From NCBI RefSeq assembly GCF_025950525.1, contig NZ_JAPDGS010000001.1:248001-312000 (forward strand): a stretch of DNA of 64,000 bases, written 5' to 3'. The notes under the pieces are model-generated. The model was given only the letters and a program-made list of their open reading frames with translations. It was not told where the DNA came from and did no database searches. A program made the translations under genes and the position numbers. This DNA is from Stagnihabitans lacustris. Its GTDB lineage: Bacteria; Pseudomonadota; Alphaproteobacteria; Rhodobacterales; Rhodobacteraceae. This document shows positions 35,379-43,965 of the stretch, piece by piece; position 1 is the first letter of the stretch; every line of letters begins with the position of its first letter.

Positions 35379-37409
35379 TCATACCCTTTCTAGGTGATCT
35401 TCCGCCAAAAGCGCGGCCCGGGCGTGAAAGGCGGCCAAGGCATCCTCGAAATCGGCGGGAAGGAGGATCGGCGCGGAATTTGTCGCCAAAGCGCGGCGCA
35501 GGGCCGCGCGGGCGGCGGCGGTTGCAAGGCTGGCCAGGGCCGCGCCCGAAGCCCCCTCGGCCGCGCGGGCGATGGCGGGGATGTCGACGTCCCGCAGCGG
35601 CAAGGCGCGGGTGTGAACGGCCAGAATCGCAGCGCGTGCTATGGCATCGGGGCAAGGAATTTCGATCACGATGTCAAAACGGCCGGGGCGGGTCAGGGCC
35701 GGATCAATGGCGCCGGGGCGGTTGGTCGCGGCAAGGACCGTCACGCCGGTATTGGCCGAAAGCCCGTCCATCTCGGTCAGAAGTTGGGCGACGATGCGAT
35801 CCAAAGAGGCATCCTTGCCGGCACGTTTTGGCGCAAGAGTGTCGATTTCATCAAGAAAAACAAGGCAGGGCGCGGCGTGACGGGCCTTGGTAAAGACCTC
35901 TGCCACGGCACGCTCGGCCTCGCCCAGAAACTGACTAAGGATGCGGGCCGGGCGCAGCGGGATGAAGTTCATCCCGCTTTCATGGGCCAAAGCGCGGGCC
36001 AAAAGTGTCTTGCCAGAGCCCGGCGGGCCCGAAAGCAGGACCCCGGCGGCAGGGCGCAGGCGCAGGGTGGCAAAGGTCTCGCGATGGGTTTGCGGCCAGA
36101 GGATCGCTTCGGTCAGCGCGGCCTTGACGTCATCCAGCCCGCCGATATCGGCGAAAGTCACCGTCGGGCTTTCAACATGGGTGTCGCGCAGCGCGCTGGG
36201 GGCGGTTGCGCCCAGGCCTTGTCGCAAGTCGGCCTGGGTCACGAACAGGGCTTGGGCCGCCAAGTTTTGTTCCCCGCCGGCCTCGCGCGTTGCGCGGTTC
36301 AGGGCCGCCATCGAGGCCTCACGCGCCAGGGCAGCCAGATCGGCGCCGACATAGCCATGCGCCTCTTCGGCGATGGCGGAAAGATCGACATCGGAGGCCA
36401 GGGGGGACCTGGCCAGATGAACCGACAAAATCTCCTTGCGTTGCGACGGGTTAGGCGGAGAGAAGGTGATTTCGCGATCAAACCGACCGGGGCGCCGCAA
36501 GGCGGGGTCCAGGCCGTCGGGCAGGTTGGTCGCGGCCATGACGATGATCCGGCCCCGGTCCGAGAGCCCATCCATAAGGGTCAAAAGCTGCGCCACCAAC
36601 CGGCGCTCGACCTGCTTTTCGCCCGAAAGCGTGTCCCGTCGCGGCGCAATTGCGTCGATTTCGTCAATGAAGACGATCGAGGGCGCCTCTTTTGCGGCAG
36701 CGGCAAAGATCGCCCGTAAGGCGGCTTCGCTTTCTCCATAGTGTTTCGAGACGACCTCTGGCCCACTGATCTGAAAGAACGCGGCCGAGGTCTTGGCCGC
36801 CACCGCCCGCGCCAGAAGCGTTTTGCCCGAACCCGGCGGACCGATGAACAAAAGCCCGCGCGGCGGGGCAATCCCGAGGCGTTCGAACAGGTCGGGCCGC
36901 AGAAGCGGCGTGGCGACAAGCTCGTGAACCCGGGCAATTTGCTCGCCCATGCCGCCGATCCCGTCATAAAGCGGCGCAGCCTGCGGTGGGGTCTGCCAGG
37001 ACAGAGCGGTGGTTTCGGTGAAAAGCCCCGCCGAGGGATCAAGGGCGATGACCTCGGCGCCCTGAACATGATCGCCCAGGGTAAGGGGCTGATCATAAAG
37101 ACTTTCGCGCAGGTCAGTGACCCTGTCGCAGCGCAAGAGGGCCGAGCGCAGGATGGGCAAGGCCGCAGGCTCCAAGTCGACCATGTCGCCCAACTCGGCT
37201 CCCAGATTGGTCAGCATATCTGCCGCAACTTCGACTGCGCCCAGGCCGCGCGGGGCAGGCAGGACCCGGGCATGGGTTGTGCGCGCTGCCGTCAGTGCTA
37301 CGACATCGCCGGGCGAAAGACCCAAGCTCGCGAGGTGGTCCAGACCAAGGCGAACAATGCCACTTCGGACCGACCCTGATTTGGCTGCGGCGAGAGGCAG
37401 GCGGATCAT
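35379..37409 (-). CDS. CDC48/p97-like double AAA ATPase in the gvp cluster
   Basis: A 676-residue protein with an N-terminal double-psi-barrel-like domain (1-140) and two full AAA modules. Walker A motifs GPPGSGKT lie at 190-197 and 461-468, Walker B IVFIDE at 245-250 and LVFLDEID in the second module, and both second regions of homology (AATNLPDGLDPALRRPGRFD; AATNRPGAIDPALTRPGRFD) are intact. Both rings therefore should hydrolyse ATP. Such proteins unfold or remodel other proteins. It overlaps gvpG by 4 bp and is one base from a GvpF/L gene, so it is an integral part of the operon, probably remodelling Gvp proteins. Confidence 0.92.
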   Translation of the reverse strand: MIRLPLAAAKSGSVRSGIVRLGLDHLASLGLSPGDVVALTAARTTHARVLPAPRGLGAVEVAADMLTNLGAELGDMVDLEPAALPILRSALLRCDRVTDLRESLYDQPLTLGDHVQGAEVIALDPSAGLFTETTALSWQTPPQAAPLYDGIGGMGEQIARVHELVATPLLRPDLFERLGIAPPRGLLFIGPPGSGKTLLARAVAAKTSAAFFQISGPEVVSKHYGESEAALRAIFAAAAKEAPSIVFIDEIDAIAPRRDTLSGEKQVERRLVAQLLTLMDGLSDRGRIIVMAATNLPDGLDPALRRPGRFDREITFSPPNPSQRKEILSVHLARSPLASDVDLSAIAEEAHGYVGADLAALAREASMAALNRATREAGGEQNLAAQALFVTQADLRQGLGATAPSALRDTHVESPTVTFADIGGLDDVKAALTEAILWPQTHRETFATLRLRPAAGVLLSGPPGSGKTLLARALAHESGMNFIPLRPARILSQFLGEAERAVAEVFTKARHAAPCLVFLDEIDTLAPKRAGKDASLDRIVAQLLTEMDGLSANTGVTVLAATNRPGAIDPALTRPGRFDIVIEIPCPDAIARAAILAVHTRALPLRDVDIPAIARAAEGASGAALASLATAAARAALRRALATNSAPILLPADFEDALAAFHARAALLAEDHLERV

Positions 37410-37636
37410 CTTGCCTCCTTCAGGCGCATCAGGATCTCTTCCTCGGCGGCGTCGTATTCGTCATCGGTGATGCGGCCGGCGACGAGTTCAACTTCCAGCA
37501 ATTTCAGACGCTTGCGCAGGGTGGATGGGTCGTTCAACTCTTGTTCGGCCGCCTCTGTCACCTTTTGTGTGACCCACATCGCCCCGTCGAAAGGCCCCTT
37601 GATCGGCAAAAGCAAAAGTTTCGATAAAAGGCCCAT
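37406..37636 (-). CDS. gvpG: Gas vesicle protein GvpG
   Basis: A 76-residue charged helical protein. The N-terminus (MGLLSKLLLLPIKGPFDGAMWV) and the LNDPSTLRKRLKLLEVELVAGRI core are the GvpG signature. GvpG is a short assembly factor that works with GvpF/L. Its start shares a base with the stop of the upstream GvpF gene. Confidence 0.95.
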   Translation of the reverse strand: MGLLSKLLLLPIKGPFDGAMWVTQKVTEAAEQELNDPSTLRKRLKLLEVELVAGRITDDEYDAAEEEILMRLKEAR

Positions 37637-38406
37637 CAGGCGGCCTGCTCTTCGGATTCAAGCGCCAAGGAAAGGCGGACGAAATTATAGGGCGGCACCG
37701 GGCCCACGAGCGTGATCATCGGTTCGGCGCCAGGGGCAAAGGTCAGCGCGCGGGTCGCGACCTCGACCGCCTGCAGGAAACTGGCCTGATCGGCCTCTGG
37801 CAAAAGGACCTCGGCGCGCAGAACCTCGGTGTCCTCATCGGGGCGGCGCAGGACATGGCTGCGGATCAGCGGGAGAATCGCCTTGATCAGGGCGGCTTGG
37901 GCGTGACCGCGGCGGCGATCCAGGCGGTCGGCGAGTTTTCCGCCGAACTCGGCCATGGCGAAATGCGCCTCGCGCCCCATGCGCGACAAACGCTCTCTTT
38001 CGCGGGAAAGCTCGGTATCCTCCACCATCGTGGCGGCCAGCGCGGTGGCACGGTCAAAGCTGACGCGCAAACCCAGTTCCACGCAACCCGCGACACGGGC
38101 GAATTCCGAGGCGATGACCGGAGCCCGCGCCGTGATCAGGGGGCGCACCTCGTCAAGATCGCGGGCGATCAGGCCAAAGCGTGCAGGCAAGACAGTGCCA
38201 AAAGGCATCATCGCCTCTTGCACGCGGGTATGGATCAGCATCAGGCGCCGCCGCGGTTCGATCTCGGCCGAGGCATGGGCGGAATGCACAAGGCCCCATT
38301 CGCCGATCTGAGTGATTTCCAATTCGGATTCAAGGCCTTGCATGTCGTGCAACGCCAGTCGCAATCCAGCGATGTCGCCGTCAATCAAGCCGTAAAGATA
38401 GATCAT
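37636..38406 (-). CDS. gvpF: Gas vesicle protein GvpF
   Basis: A 256-residue GvpF/L-family protein with the best match to the classic form: [12 protein letters not shown] at the N-terminus, MPFGTVLPARFGLIARDLDEV in the middle, and ITLVGPVPPYNFVRLSL at the C-terminus. It lies directly upstream of gvpG, the usual gvpF-gvpG order. It overlaps gvpH by 4 bp. In other systems GvpF sits on the gas-facing side and binds GvpA. Confidence 0.93.
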   Translation of the reverse strand: MIYLYGLIDGDIAGLRLALHDMQGLESELEITQIGEWGLVHSAHASAEIEPRRRLMLIHTRVQEAMMPFGTVLPARFGLIARDLDEVRPLITARAPVIASEFARVAGCVELGLRVSFDRATALAATMVEDTELSRERERLSRMGREAHFAMAEFGGKLADRLDRRRGHAQAALIKAILPLIRSHVLRRPDEDTEVLRAEVLLPEADQASFLQAVEVATRALTFAPGAEPMITLVGPVPPYNFVRLSLALESEEQAA

Positions 38407-38918
38407 GCCGCAGCTCCGCGCAGGGTCAGGATGCCGTTGACCAGGGTCAGGGAGATGGAATCGGCCGCGCAGGGGGCAGGAAGAGTGACCGTTCCGCGAT
38501 AGAGCCTTGCGCCGGTGGTGGTGACGGTGAGGCTCCGCCCCTCGGTCGCAAGCACGACTTCTGAGGCCAGAACGCCCGGCATTTCAGCGGTCAGAAGCCA
38601 GCCCGCCCCGTCCTCGAACATCTCGAAGGTCAGGTCGCGGGCTTGCGGCGTGGTGGGTTTGGCGCGGTCAGGGTTGACCGGCTTGGGGCCAGCCTTGGTC
38701 GCCAGCCCGCCAACCCGGACGCGAACCCCGGTATGGGTGCGGATCGGCCCCGTTTGGCTTTGCGTTTCGTTCATCTTGTCAACCGCGGCCTCTCCGGCCT
38801 CGGTCAGGCGCTGCACCGCCTCGCCCAGAACCTCGCCCAGGTTGCCAAAGAGCACCCCAAGGTTCAGGTCGATCGCCTCGGTGGCCTTGCGGAACTTCTT
38901 TTTCGGATCGTCGCTCAT
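38403..38918 (-). CDS. gvpH: Gas vesicle protein GvpH (Hsp20-like)
   Basis: A 171-residue protein with a conserved N-terminal segment ([27 protein letters not shown]) and a C-terminal alpha-crystallin/Hsp20-like beta domain (about 90-170) starting [22 protein letters not shown]. GvpH acts as a small chaperone or regulator in vesicle formation. It overlaps gvpJ by 4 bp. Confidence 0.88.
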   Translation of the reverse strand: MSDDPKKKFRKATEAIDLNLGVLFGNLGEVLGEAVQRLTEAGEAAVDKMNETQSQTGPIRTHTGVRVRVGGLATKAGPKPVNPDRAKPTTPQARDLTFEMFEDGAGWLLTAEMPGVLASEVVLATEGRSLTVTTTGARLYRGTVTLPAPCAADSISLTLVNGILTLRGAAA

Positions 38919-39238
38919 CGCGTCCTCGGTTTCACGGGTTGGGGTTGGGCCGTGATCTGCCGCTCCAGCGCGGTGATGCGGGCCAAAAGCGCGTCGTTTT
39001 CCGCGCGCAGGCGGTCATGGTCGGCCGAAAGCCGCGGGTCGCTTTCCCACCAGTTGATCCCCATCTCCTTGGCCTTGTCGACCGTGGCGATCAGCAGGCG
39101 CAGACGAATGGTCAGCAGCTCGATGCCGACGAGAGAGATGGAAATATCCCCCGCGATCACGATGCCCTTGTCGAGAATCCGCTCAAGCACATCGGCCAAC
39201 CCGTCCGAGCTGGCAGCACCTTGCAGCTGATAGCTCAT
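38915..39238 (-). CDS. gvpJ: Gas vesicle protein GvpJ
   Basis: A 107-residue GvpA-family protein: [48 protein letters not shown] is the GvpA-like core, and the tail from about 70 is charged and helical, which distinguishes GvpJ from GvpA. It is thought to help form the conical ends. Overlaps gvpO by 4 bp. Confidence 0.93.
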   Translation of the reverse strand: MSYQLQGAASSDGLADVLERILDKGIVIAGDISISLVGIELLTIRLRLLIATVDKAKEMGINWWESDPRLSADHDRLRAENDALLARITALERQITAQPQPVKPRTR

Positions 39239-39531
39239 GACTGGTCCCGGTCCTCGCGGCGATAGCGGCGGATGCGTTCGATGCGCAGGGGTTCGCCCTC
39301 GCCGTCCATTTCGATTTCGAACGTGGCCAGAAGGTCGTTGTCGCCCATCCGCGCCATGGATTCGATGACGTCGATCTTGACGGTCCAGCCGCCGTTGGCC
39401 TGCCTTTCGCAGCGGCCGATGGCATCGACCGCCAGGGTCGTCATCGTCCCCAGCGCGGCGCGGGCCTGAACGATGGCCTCGACCATGGTCATCCGGTGGC
39501 TTTCGACCGCCCTTGCGCTTTCCAGTTTCAT
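39235..39531 (-). CDS. gvpO: Gas vesicle protein GvpO
   Basis: A 98-residue protein with the GvpO core [30 protein letters not shown] and the C-terminal RIRRYRRED signature. GvpO is required for vesicle formation in several systems, perhaps as a regulator. It lies four bases after the small coiled-coil gene. Confidence 0.93.
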   Translation of the reverse strand: MKLESARAVESHRMTMVEAIVQARAALGTMTTLAVDAIGRCERQANGGWTVKIDVIESMARMGDNDLLATFEIEMDGEGEPLRIERIRRYRREDRDQS

Positions 39532-39535
39532 GGCC

Positions 39536-39760
39536 TCACTCCTCGATCAATCGGGTCAGACGACCGCGTTTACCCTCGATCCGCTCCAGCTCTGCGCGGT
39601 AGGCGCGGAGCCGGTCTTCGGCCTGTTCGATGCCCAAACGCAGCCGTTCGGCATCGAATTCCAGCCGCACCAGGTCGATGGCGGCCTCTTTCGGCGTATG
39701 GGCCACCCGCGACGAGGTCAGCGGCGGACGGCGGAGCATCTGGGTCTTGGGCCGTTTCAT
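39536..39760 (-). CDS. Small coiled-coil protein between gvpN and gvpO
   Basis: A 74-residue basic protein with a disordered N-terminus (MKRPKTQMLRRPP) and a long charged helix (FDAERLRLGIEQAEDRLRAYRAELERIEGK cut here by reading) with heptad-like spacing. I do not recognise a named Gvp protein. Its tight placement, 10 bp after gvpN and 4 bp before gvpO, marks it as part of the operon. Confidence 0.7.
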   Translation of the reverse strand: MKRPKTQMLRRPPLTSSRVAHTPKEAAIDLVRLEFDAERLRLGIEQAEDRLRAYRAELERIEGKRGRLTRLIEE

Positions 39761-39770
39761 CGCAGTCTCC

Positions 39771-40691
39771 TCAGGTCAGCTTGGTCAGCTGTTTGGCGAT
39801 CTGCCCGGCCGTGAACTCCTGCCCGCGGCCATTCATCACATCGGCGGTGATCTGGGCCAAAAGCGCGTCCGACAAAGTGCCCGACCGCAGGCGCAGAGCA
39901 GCGACCCGGGCAATCAGGATGCCCGCACGCAGCGACGCATGGCCGGCCTTTTCGGTGTCGTGCAGCAGCGCCAGAAGACGAACGATGCGCTGGCTCATCT
40001 CGGCATCAAGTCCGGTGCGGGCAGCGATGATTCCAGCCCTTGTTTCAACGCCATAGCCATCCAGCGTGAAGGTCACCATCCGGTCCAACAGCGCATCCGG
40101 CGTGGCATTGACCCCGGAATAATCATGCGGATTCGATGTCAGGATGATGCGAAATTCGGGATGCGCATGAAGCGTCGTGCGTTGGTTGACCTGGTCGGTC
40201 GAGATCAGAACCCCTTCCTCCAGCACCGACAAAAGGATGCCATTGGCCTTGGCGCTGGAGCGGGTGAATTCGTCGTAAACCAAGGTGTGACCCTTCTCCA
40301 TCGCCTCGGCGAGGATCGAATCTTCCCAGGCATAGCGCGTCTGCTGTTCAGAGCGGCGCACGCGGGAGATATAGCGGTCAACGACAGAGGAGGTGTTCTG
40401 GCCGACCTCTTTGCCGATCATGTCATCGACATCAAGCCAGTCATTGCCCACCATGACCGAGACCGGCCGGCCGAGTTTATGGGCGATGGCCAGGGCCAAA
40501 GAGGTCTTGCCCAGACCCGCAGGGCCCTGAAAATGAATGGGAACCCCGGCGCGGGCGTAAAACAGCCCCCGCTTGATCAGCCCGTCGATTTCCTCATTTT
40601 CGAAGAAATGTTCGCTGGGGCCAAGGCCGAGCCAGGGGTTGGGGGCCTCGACTTCCGTCAGCGGCGGTTTCGGCATCGCGTGTTTTGTCAC
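39771..40691 (-). CDS. gvpN: Gas vesicle ATPase GvpN
   Basis: A 306-residue MoxR-type AAA ATPase. Walker A is GPAGLGKTS near residue 55, Walker B LVYDEFTRS near 140, and the sensor region ILTSNPHDYSGV near 188. GvpN stimulates growth of vesicles from the initial bicone to the full cylinder. First gene of the gvp part of the cluster, 66 bp downstream of the ligase gene. Confidence 0.95.
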   Translation of the reverse strand: MTKHAMPKPPLTEVEAPNPWLGLGPSEHFFENEEIDGLIKRGLFYARAGVPIHFQGPAGLGKTSLALAIAHKLGRPVSVMVGNDWLDVDDMIGKEVGQNTSSVVDRYISRVRRSEQQTRYAWEDSILAEAMEKGHTLVYDEFTRSSAKANGILLSVLEEGVLISTDQVNQRTTLHAHPEFRIILTSNPHDYSGVNATPDALLDRMVTFTLDGYGVETRAGIIAARTGLDAEMSQRIVRLLALLHDTEKAGHASLRAGILIARVAALRLRSGTLSDALLAQITADVMNGRGQEFTAGQIAKQLTKLT

Positions 40692-40742
40692 TTCCTGATT
40701 CCATTCTGGCGCAGATCAGCCTTTAGGGAACACTCGGTGAAC

Positions 40743-40755
40743 AAGGTTAAACCTT
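40743..40755. promoter_or_regulatory. Perfect palindrome between pcl and gvpN
   Basis: AAGGTT-A-AACCTT, a 13-bp palindrome, lies just before the stop of the ligase gene on the gvpN-proximal side (the - strand reads it after pcl). It could be an operator for gvpN or a remnant; no promoter elements are clear beside it. Confidence 0.3.
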
Positions 40756-40757
40756 CG

Positions 40758-42011
40758 TTAGCCGGCGAGGGTTCCATCGTCTTTCCAGTCGGAAAGTTTT
40801 CCCATCGGATTGCGCGGCAGCCGGGGGCCGAACCGCAGCGCGGCCGGGCGGGCGGGCGCGGGCAGGCCAAGGCAAAGCGCCGCGATCCCGGCGGTCAGGT
40901 CGGCCTCGGTGGCGTCCGGGGCGGGCACGACAAAGGCCTTCAGCCGGTCCTGACCCAGCCGCACGGCCACTTCGGCCACGCCCGGCAAGGCGGCCAGCAG
41001 GCTTTGGACATGGGCGGGCGATACATTGACCCCGCCGATCTGGACCACATCGTCCTTGCGGCCCAAAAGGTGAAACTGGCGGTCAGACAGCCAATCCAAC
41101 CGGTCCTGCAGCGGCAAGATGTCGCGGTGCCGAACCTCTTCACCCTCCCGGGTCAGATGCGGCAAAAGGGTGAAGGGCGCGCCGAACCCTGCGCGCGTGG
41201 CGATGCCACCGGTCTCGGTTGCGCCAAAGATTTCCGTCAGTTGTGCCAAGCCGCAGGTGGCCGCGCCGGTGAATGTCTCGGCCGTGGCGGGGGCGGCAGA
41301 GGTCAGGCCCCGCACGCCTTCGGGCAGGCGCAACCCGCTTTGCGCCACAAGGCCCCAGGTGAAGGGGGTGCCGACCACCAGATCCCCCGCGCGGGCCTGT
41401 CGGAACAGGGCGGTGGGCGGCAAAAGGTGCAGATCGACCACCGCGCGCCCGATCATCTCGGGCAGAAGAACGCTGAAAAGGCAGCCATAGATATGATGCG
41501 GCGGCACCATCGTCAGCACGCGGCCCGGCGGCAGATCCGACAGGGGCCCGTGCAGATGACCACGGATCTCTGCCACCAGGTCATTGATCGCATGGGGAAT
41601 ATGTTTGACTGGCCCCGAACTGCCGGAGGTGTCGAAGGTCAGCACCAGACTGTCCGACATCAGCCGGACATGTTCTGCGATCAGACCCACCCAGTCGCCA
41701 AAGCGCCGCTGGACCAGAAGATAATCCTCGACCCCGGTTGTCGACAGGCCGAAAAAGCGGTTCAGCCGCAAAACCAGGCTCAGCCGCGACAGGCTGTCAA
41801 AGCCCAGCCCCTCTTCGTCGATGGTCAGGTCGGCCAAGGCGGCGTCGGTCAGGCGCGGATCGGACAGGATCAACCCGGCCGCACGGGGCATCTGGCCCTT
41901 GGCAATCAGGTCGGATTGTTCGGCCCGGATCAGGCTGGCCAACAGGCGGCCAAGACTGGGAAGGGTCAGGAGGCCAGGGCTGGCCTCCTGAAGGCATGTG
42001 GCGGCCGTCAT
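40758..42011 (-). CDS. pcl: p-Coumarate:CoA ligase for PYP chromophore
   Basis: A 417-residue acyl-CoA synthetase (ANL superfamily) that activates p-coumarate for attachment to PYP. The P-loop motif FDTSGSSGPVKH is at about 127-136, FGATETGG is the A5-like motif near 240, and the C-terminal LGRKDDVVQIGGVNV carries the hinge Asp. The first ~100 residues include GFDSLSRLSLVLRLNRFFGL, which resembles the DSL phosphopantetheine site of acyl carrier proteins. The protein is short for a 4-coumarate ligase (usually over 500), as for the Rhodobacter PYP ligases. Location beside pyp supports the call. Confidence 0.88.
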   Translation of the reverse strand: MTAATCLQEASPGLLTLPSLGRLLASLIRAEQSDLIAKGQMPRAAGLILSDPRLTDAALADLTIDEEGLGFDSLSRLSLVLRLNRFFGLSTTGVEDYLLVQRRFGDWVGLIAEHVRLMSDSLVLTFDTSGSSGPVKHIPHAINDLVAEIRGHLHGPLSDLPPGRVLTMVPPHHIYGCLFSVLLPEMIGRAVVDLHLLPPTALFRQARAGDLVVGTPFTWGLVAQSGLRLPEGVRGLTSAAPATAETFTGAATCGLAQLTEIFGATETGGIATRAGFGAPFTLLPHLTREGEEVRHRDILPLQDRLDWLSDRQFHLLGRKDDVVQIGGVNVSPAHVQSLLAALPGVAEVAVRLGQDRLKAFVVPAPDATEADLTAGIAALCLGLPAPARPAALRFGPRLPRNPMGKLSDWKDDGTLAG

Positions 42012-42021
42012 GGCCTGACCC

Positions 42022-42516
42022 TCAACGCTTTTCCAGGTCGTAGAAGAACTCGCCGATCAGCGTCTCATAATGTCGGCGGGCGGCCATGACGCGGGCGCGC
42101 AGCTCCATCGCGCAGGCGGCCAGTTCGGCGGCGCCCATGCTGGTGTCCGACGGGTCCAGGGTCAGTTTGACATCCTGCCCCGCATCGTAATGCGCCAACT
42201 TCTCCAGCGCCTGATCCAACGCATCAAATTCCCAGGCTTTGGCGTGGTCGTTCTCGTCCTTGGAGGCGAAGAACTGTTTGACCGCGGCGACAAAGCGCCC
42301 ATCCGTCGTGCGGTAGAGGTTGATCTCATACCAATAGGGCACGCCGGGGGTAAAGCTCATCGCCATGGCCAGTTCGCTGCCCTCGAACGAGAGCGGACGG
42401 GCGCCGGGACGTTTGATGCGGAAGCTCGGCGCAGAGGCGGGGGCCGCCGCGTAATGCGGCCCCCCGGCCATCGCCGATGGATCCTGATGCAGGCTTTCCA
42501 TCATATAGGACATCAT
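42022..42516 (-). CDS. Uncharacterised PYP-neighbour protein A
   Basis: A 164-residue protein with ATG at 42516 and AAGGAAAG six bases upstream. Residues about 38-110 (GARPLSFEGSELAMAMSF, then INLYRTTDGRFVAAVKQFF and FDALDQALEKLAHYD) resemble segments in the next gene (42525-43115) and in the + strand gene at 44263. The rest is helical. No signal peptide or membrane segment. Function unknown; it is 10 bp from pcl in the same operon, so it may act with PYP signalling. Confidence 0.75.
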   Translation of the reverse strand: MMSYMMESLHQDPSAMAGGPHYAAAPASAPSFRIKRPGARPLSFEGSELAMAMSFTPGVPYWYEINLYRTTDGRFVAAVKQFFASKDENDHAKAWEFDALDQALEKLAHYDAGQDVKLTLDPSDTSMGAAELAACAMELRARVMAARRHYETLIGEFFYDLEKR

Positions 42517-42524
42517 GTCTTTCC

Positions 42525-43115
42525 TTATGCAGGCAGAATCGCCTTGTTCAGGCATCCTGCGGCCATGGAGGTGAAAGCAGCGCGCAAAGCGCTGCGTGCA
42601 GAGGCGTGGACAGCGCGGGTTTCGGCATCAGGGACAAGCGCCGTTTCAAGGCAGCTTTCTGGCGCAAAGTCGCGCAGCAGGCGGGCGAAGGCGTCGGGGT
42701 CCGTCAGGGTGGCCGCACGGTGGATCGGCCTTGCGGCAAACCCCTCGGGCGGATGAACCGACAGGCCGATATGGACAACCTCGCCTTCCGACAGGAACAA
42801 GGACAGGTTCAGTTCGGCCGTGCCGGGCAGGTCTGCGACCCGGGCATGGCTTTCGAAGAGTTTCAGGCCAAGGAACTTCAGAGGGCGCGCGCCATCCTGG
42901 CGCAAGACATGGGGTTGCCATTCAGGCAAGGGCAGGGGCGGTTCCATCGAGGCCTGCCCAGGCAGACCACGCCCATCCTTCCCATGGATCAAAGAAATGT
43001 GCGGCGCCGGATCGGGAGCTTCGACCGGCTGCAACCCGGAGCGGCGCTGCCGCATCAGGTCCCGCAATTCTTCCGAGATCGTCACGTCGACGTCGATGGC
43101 AAGCTCTGCGCCCAT
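42525..43115 (-). CDS. Uncharacterised PYP-neighbour protein B
   Basis: A 196-residue protein. From about residue 75 (GARPLKFLGLKLFESHARV, then LNLSLFLSEGEVVHIGLSVH) it follows the same pattern as protein A, with a less similar N-terminal 70 residues rich in Pro. It lies 21 bp downstream of pyp and 8 bp upstream of protein A. No recognisable enzyme motif. The order pyp-B-A-pcl suggests all are made together. Confidence 0.75.
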   Translation of the reverse strand: MGAELAIDVDVTISEELRDLMRQRRSGLQPVEAPDPAPHISLIHGKDGRGLPGQASMEPPLPLPEWQPHVLRQDGARPLKFLGLKLFESHARVADLPGTAELNLSLFLSEGEVVHIGLSVHPPEGFAARPIHRAATLTDPDAFARLLRDFAPESCLETALVPDAETRAVHASARSALRAAFTSMAAGCLNKAILPA

Positions 43116-43136
43116 CTTCGGTCACCTTGTTGAGAC

Positions 43137-43511
43137 TCAGACCCGCTTCACGAACATCCAGCAGTTCTGGCCGTCGGGTTGCGCCTTCAGGTGGATCTTC
43201 ACACCGACATCCGCGCCCTTGTAGGCAAAGGTATAGTCGAACATCGTGTTGATCTGTCCGGTGCGGTGGAACTTCAGGAATTCACCGTGAAAGCGCTTGC
43301 CCTTGGCACAGGGGGCGACATCGTTGAAGAAGTCCTTGCCGATCACGTCCTCGGGGGCGCGGCTGGCGATCAGGCCTTCCGCCTTGTTGTATTTCACGAT
43401 CTTGCCCGAACGATCGAGCATGACGGCGCCGAAGGGAAGGTATTCAGCGCGCTGCGGTTCACGGGCGAGGATATTGTCCAGATCCTGGCTGCCGAAGGGA
43501 ATGATTTCCAT
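43137..43511 (-). CDS. pyp: Photoactive yellow protein
   Basis: A 124-residue PAS-fold blue-light receptor. The chromophore-binding Cys is Cys68 in the DVAPC motif. The chromophore hydrogen-bond partners Tyr41 and Glu45 and the gating Arg51 are present (equivalent to Tyr42, Glu46 and Arg52 of Halorhodospira). Position 50 in that protein (Thr) is Ala49 here, and Met100 corresponds to Gly. The closing WMFVKRV is typical. p-Coumarate bound as a thioester isomerises on blue light. The tal and pcl genes supply it. Confidence 0.96.
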   Translation of the reverse strand: MEIIPFGSQDLDNILAREPQRAEYLPFGAVMLDRSGKIVKYNKAEGLIASRAPEDVIGKDFFNDVAPCAKGKRFHGEFLKFHRTGQINTMFDYTFAYKGADVGVKIHLKAQPDGQNCWMFVKRV

Positions 43512-43539
43512 CTTGATATCCTTGAAGCTTGCTGAGGTT

Positions 43540-43965
43540 TCAGTCGTTCATCTCGACGCCGGGCTCGTTCTTCAGGAACGAATCCGACCGCGTCATCGAC
43601 ATGTCGTGAACGCGCTTGATCGGCTGCTTGCCGAACTCTTCGGGCTTTTGCGCCCGACCCTCAGCGGCGGCCCATTTGTAATCCATCGTCCCCAGGGACA
43701 CGATGCATTGCGGGATCAACTCGAACCGTTCCTTCAGGGCGAATTTCGCCGAATCGACGTCGATCTGCTCGGCAGCTTCGAATTCGAGAAGGGCGGAAAG
43801 CTCTTCGACCTGGCTTTCGGCTTCGAGTTTGGCGGTGTTGCTGATGACCTCCGCGGCGGCCTGAAGGACCCATTCGGGATGGCCTCCCCGGACAATCAGG
43901 TTCCGACTTGGATCGCGGAACTCATACTGCCCATCAGCTTGGATGAGACGTCCAATTTCGCTCAT
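43540..43965 (-). CDS. Uncharacterised protein upstream of pyp
   Basis: A 141-residue acidic protein with an N-terminal beta-rich segment (MSEIGRLIQADGQYEFRDP) and a helical middle (AAAEVISNTAKLEAESQVEELSALL cut at this point). No signal peptide or membrane helix. I do not recognise a family. It lies 28 bp upstream of pyp on the same strand and is the first gene of the PYP operon. It might be a partner or regulator of PYP; there is no direct evidence. Confidence 0.7.
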   Translation of the reverse strand: MSEIGRLIQADGQYEFRDPSRNLIVRGGHPEWVLQAAAEVISNTAKLEAESQVEELSALLEFEAAEQIDVDSAKFALKERFELIPQCIVSLGTMDYKWAAAEGRAQKPEEFGKQPIKRVHDMSMTRSDSFLKNEPGVEMND

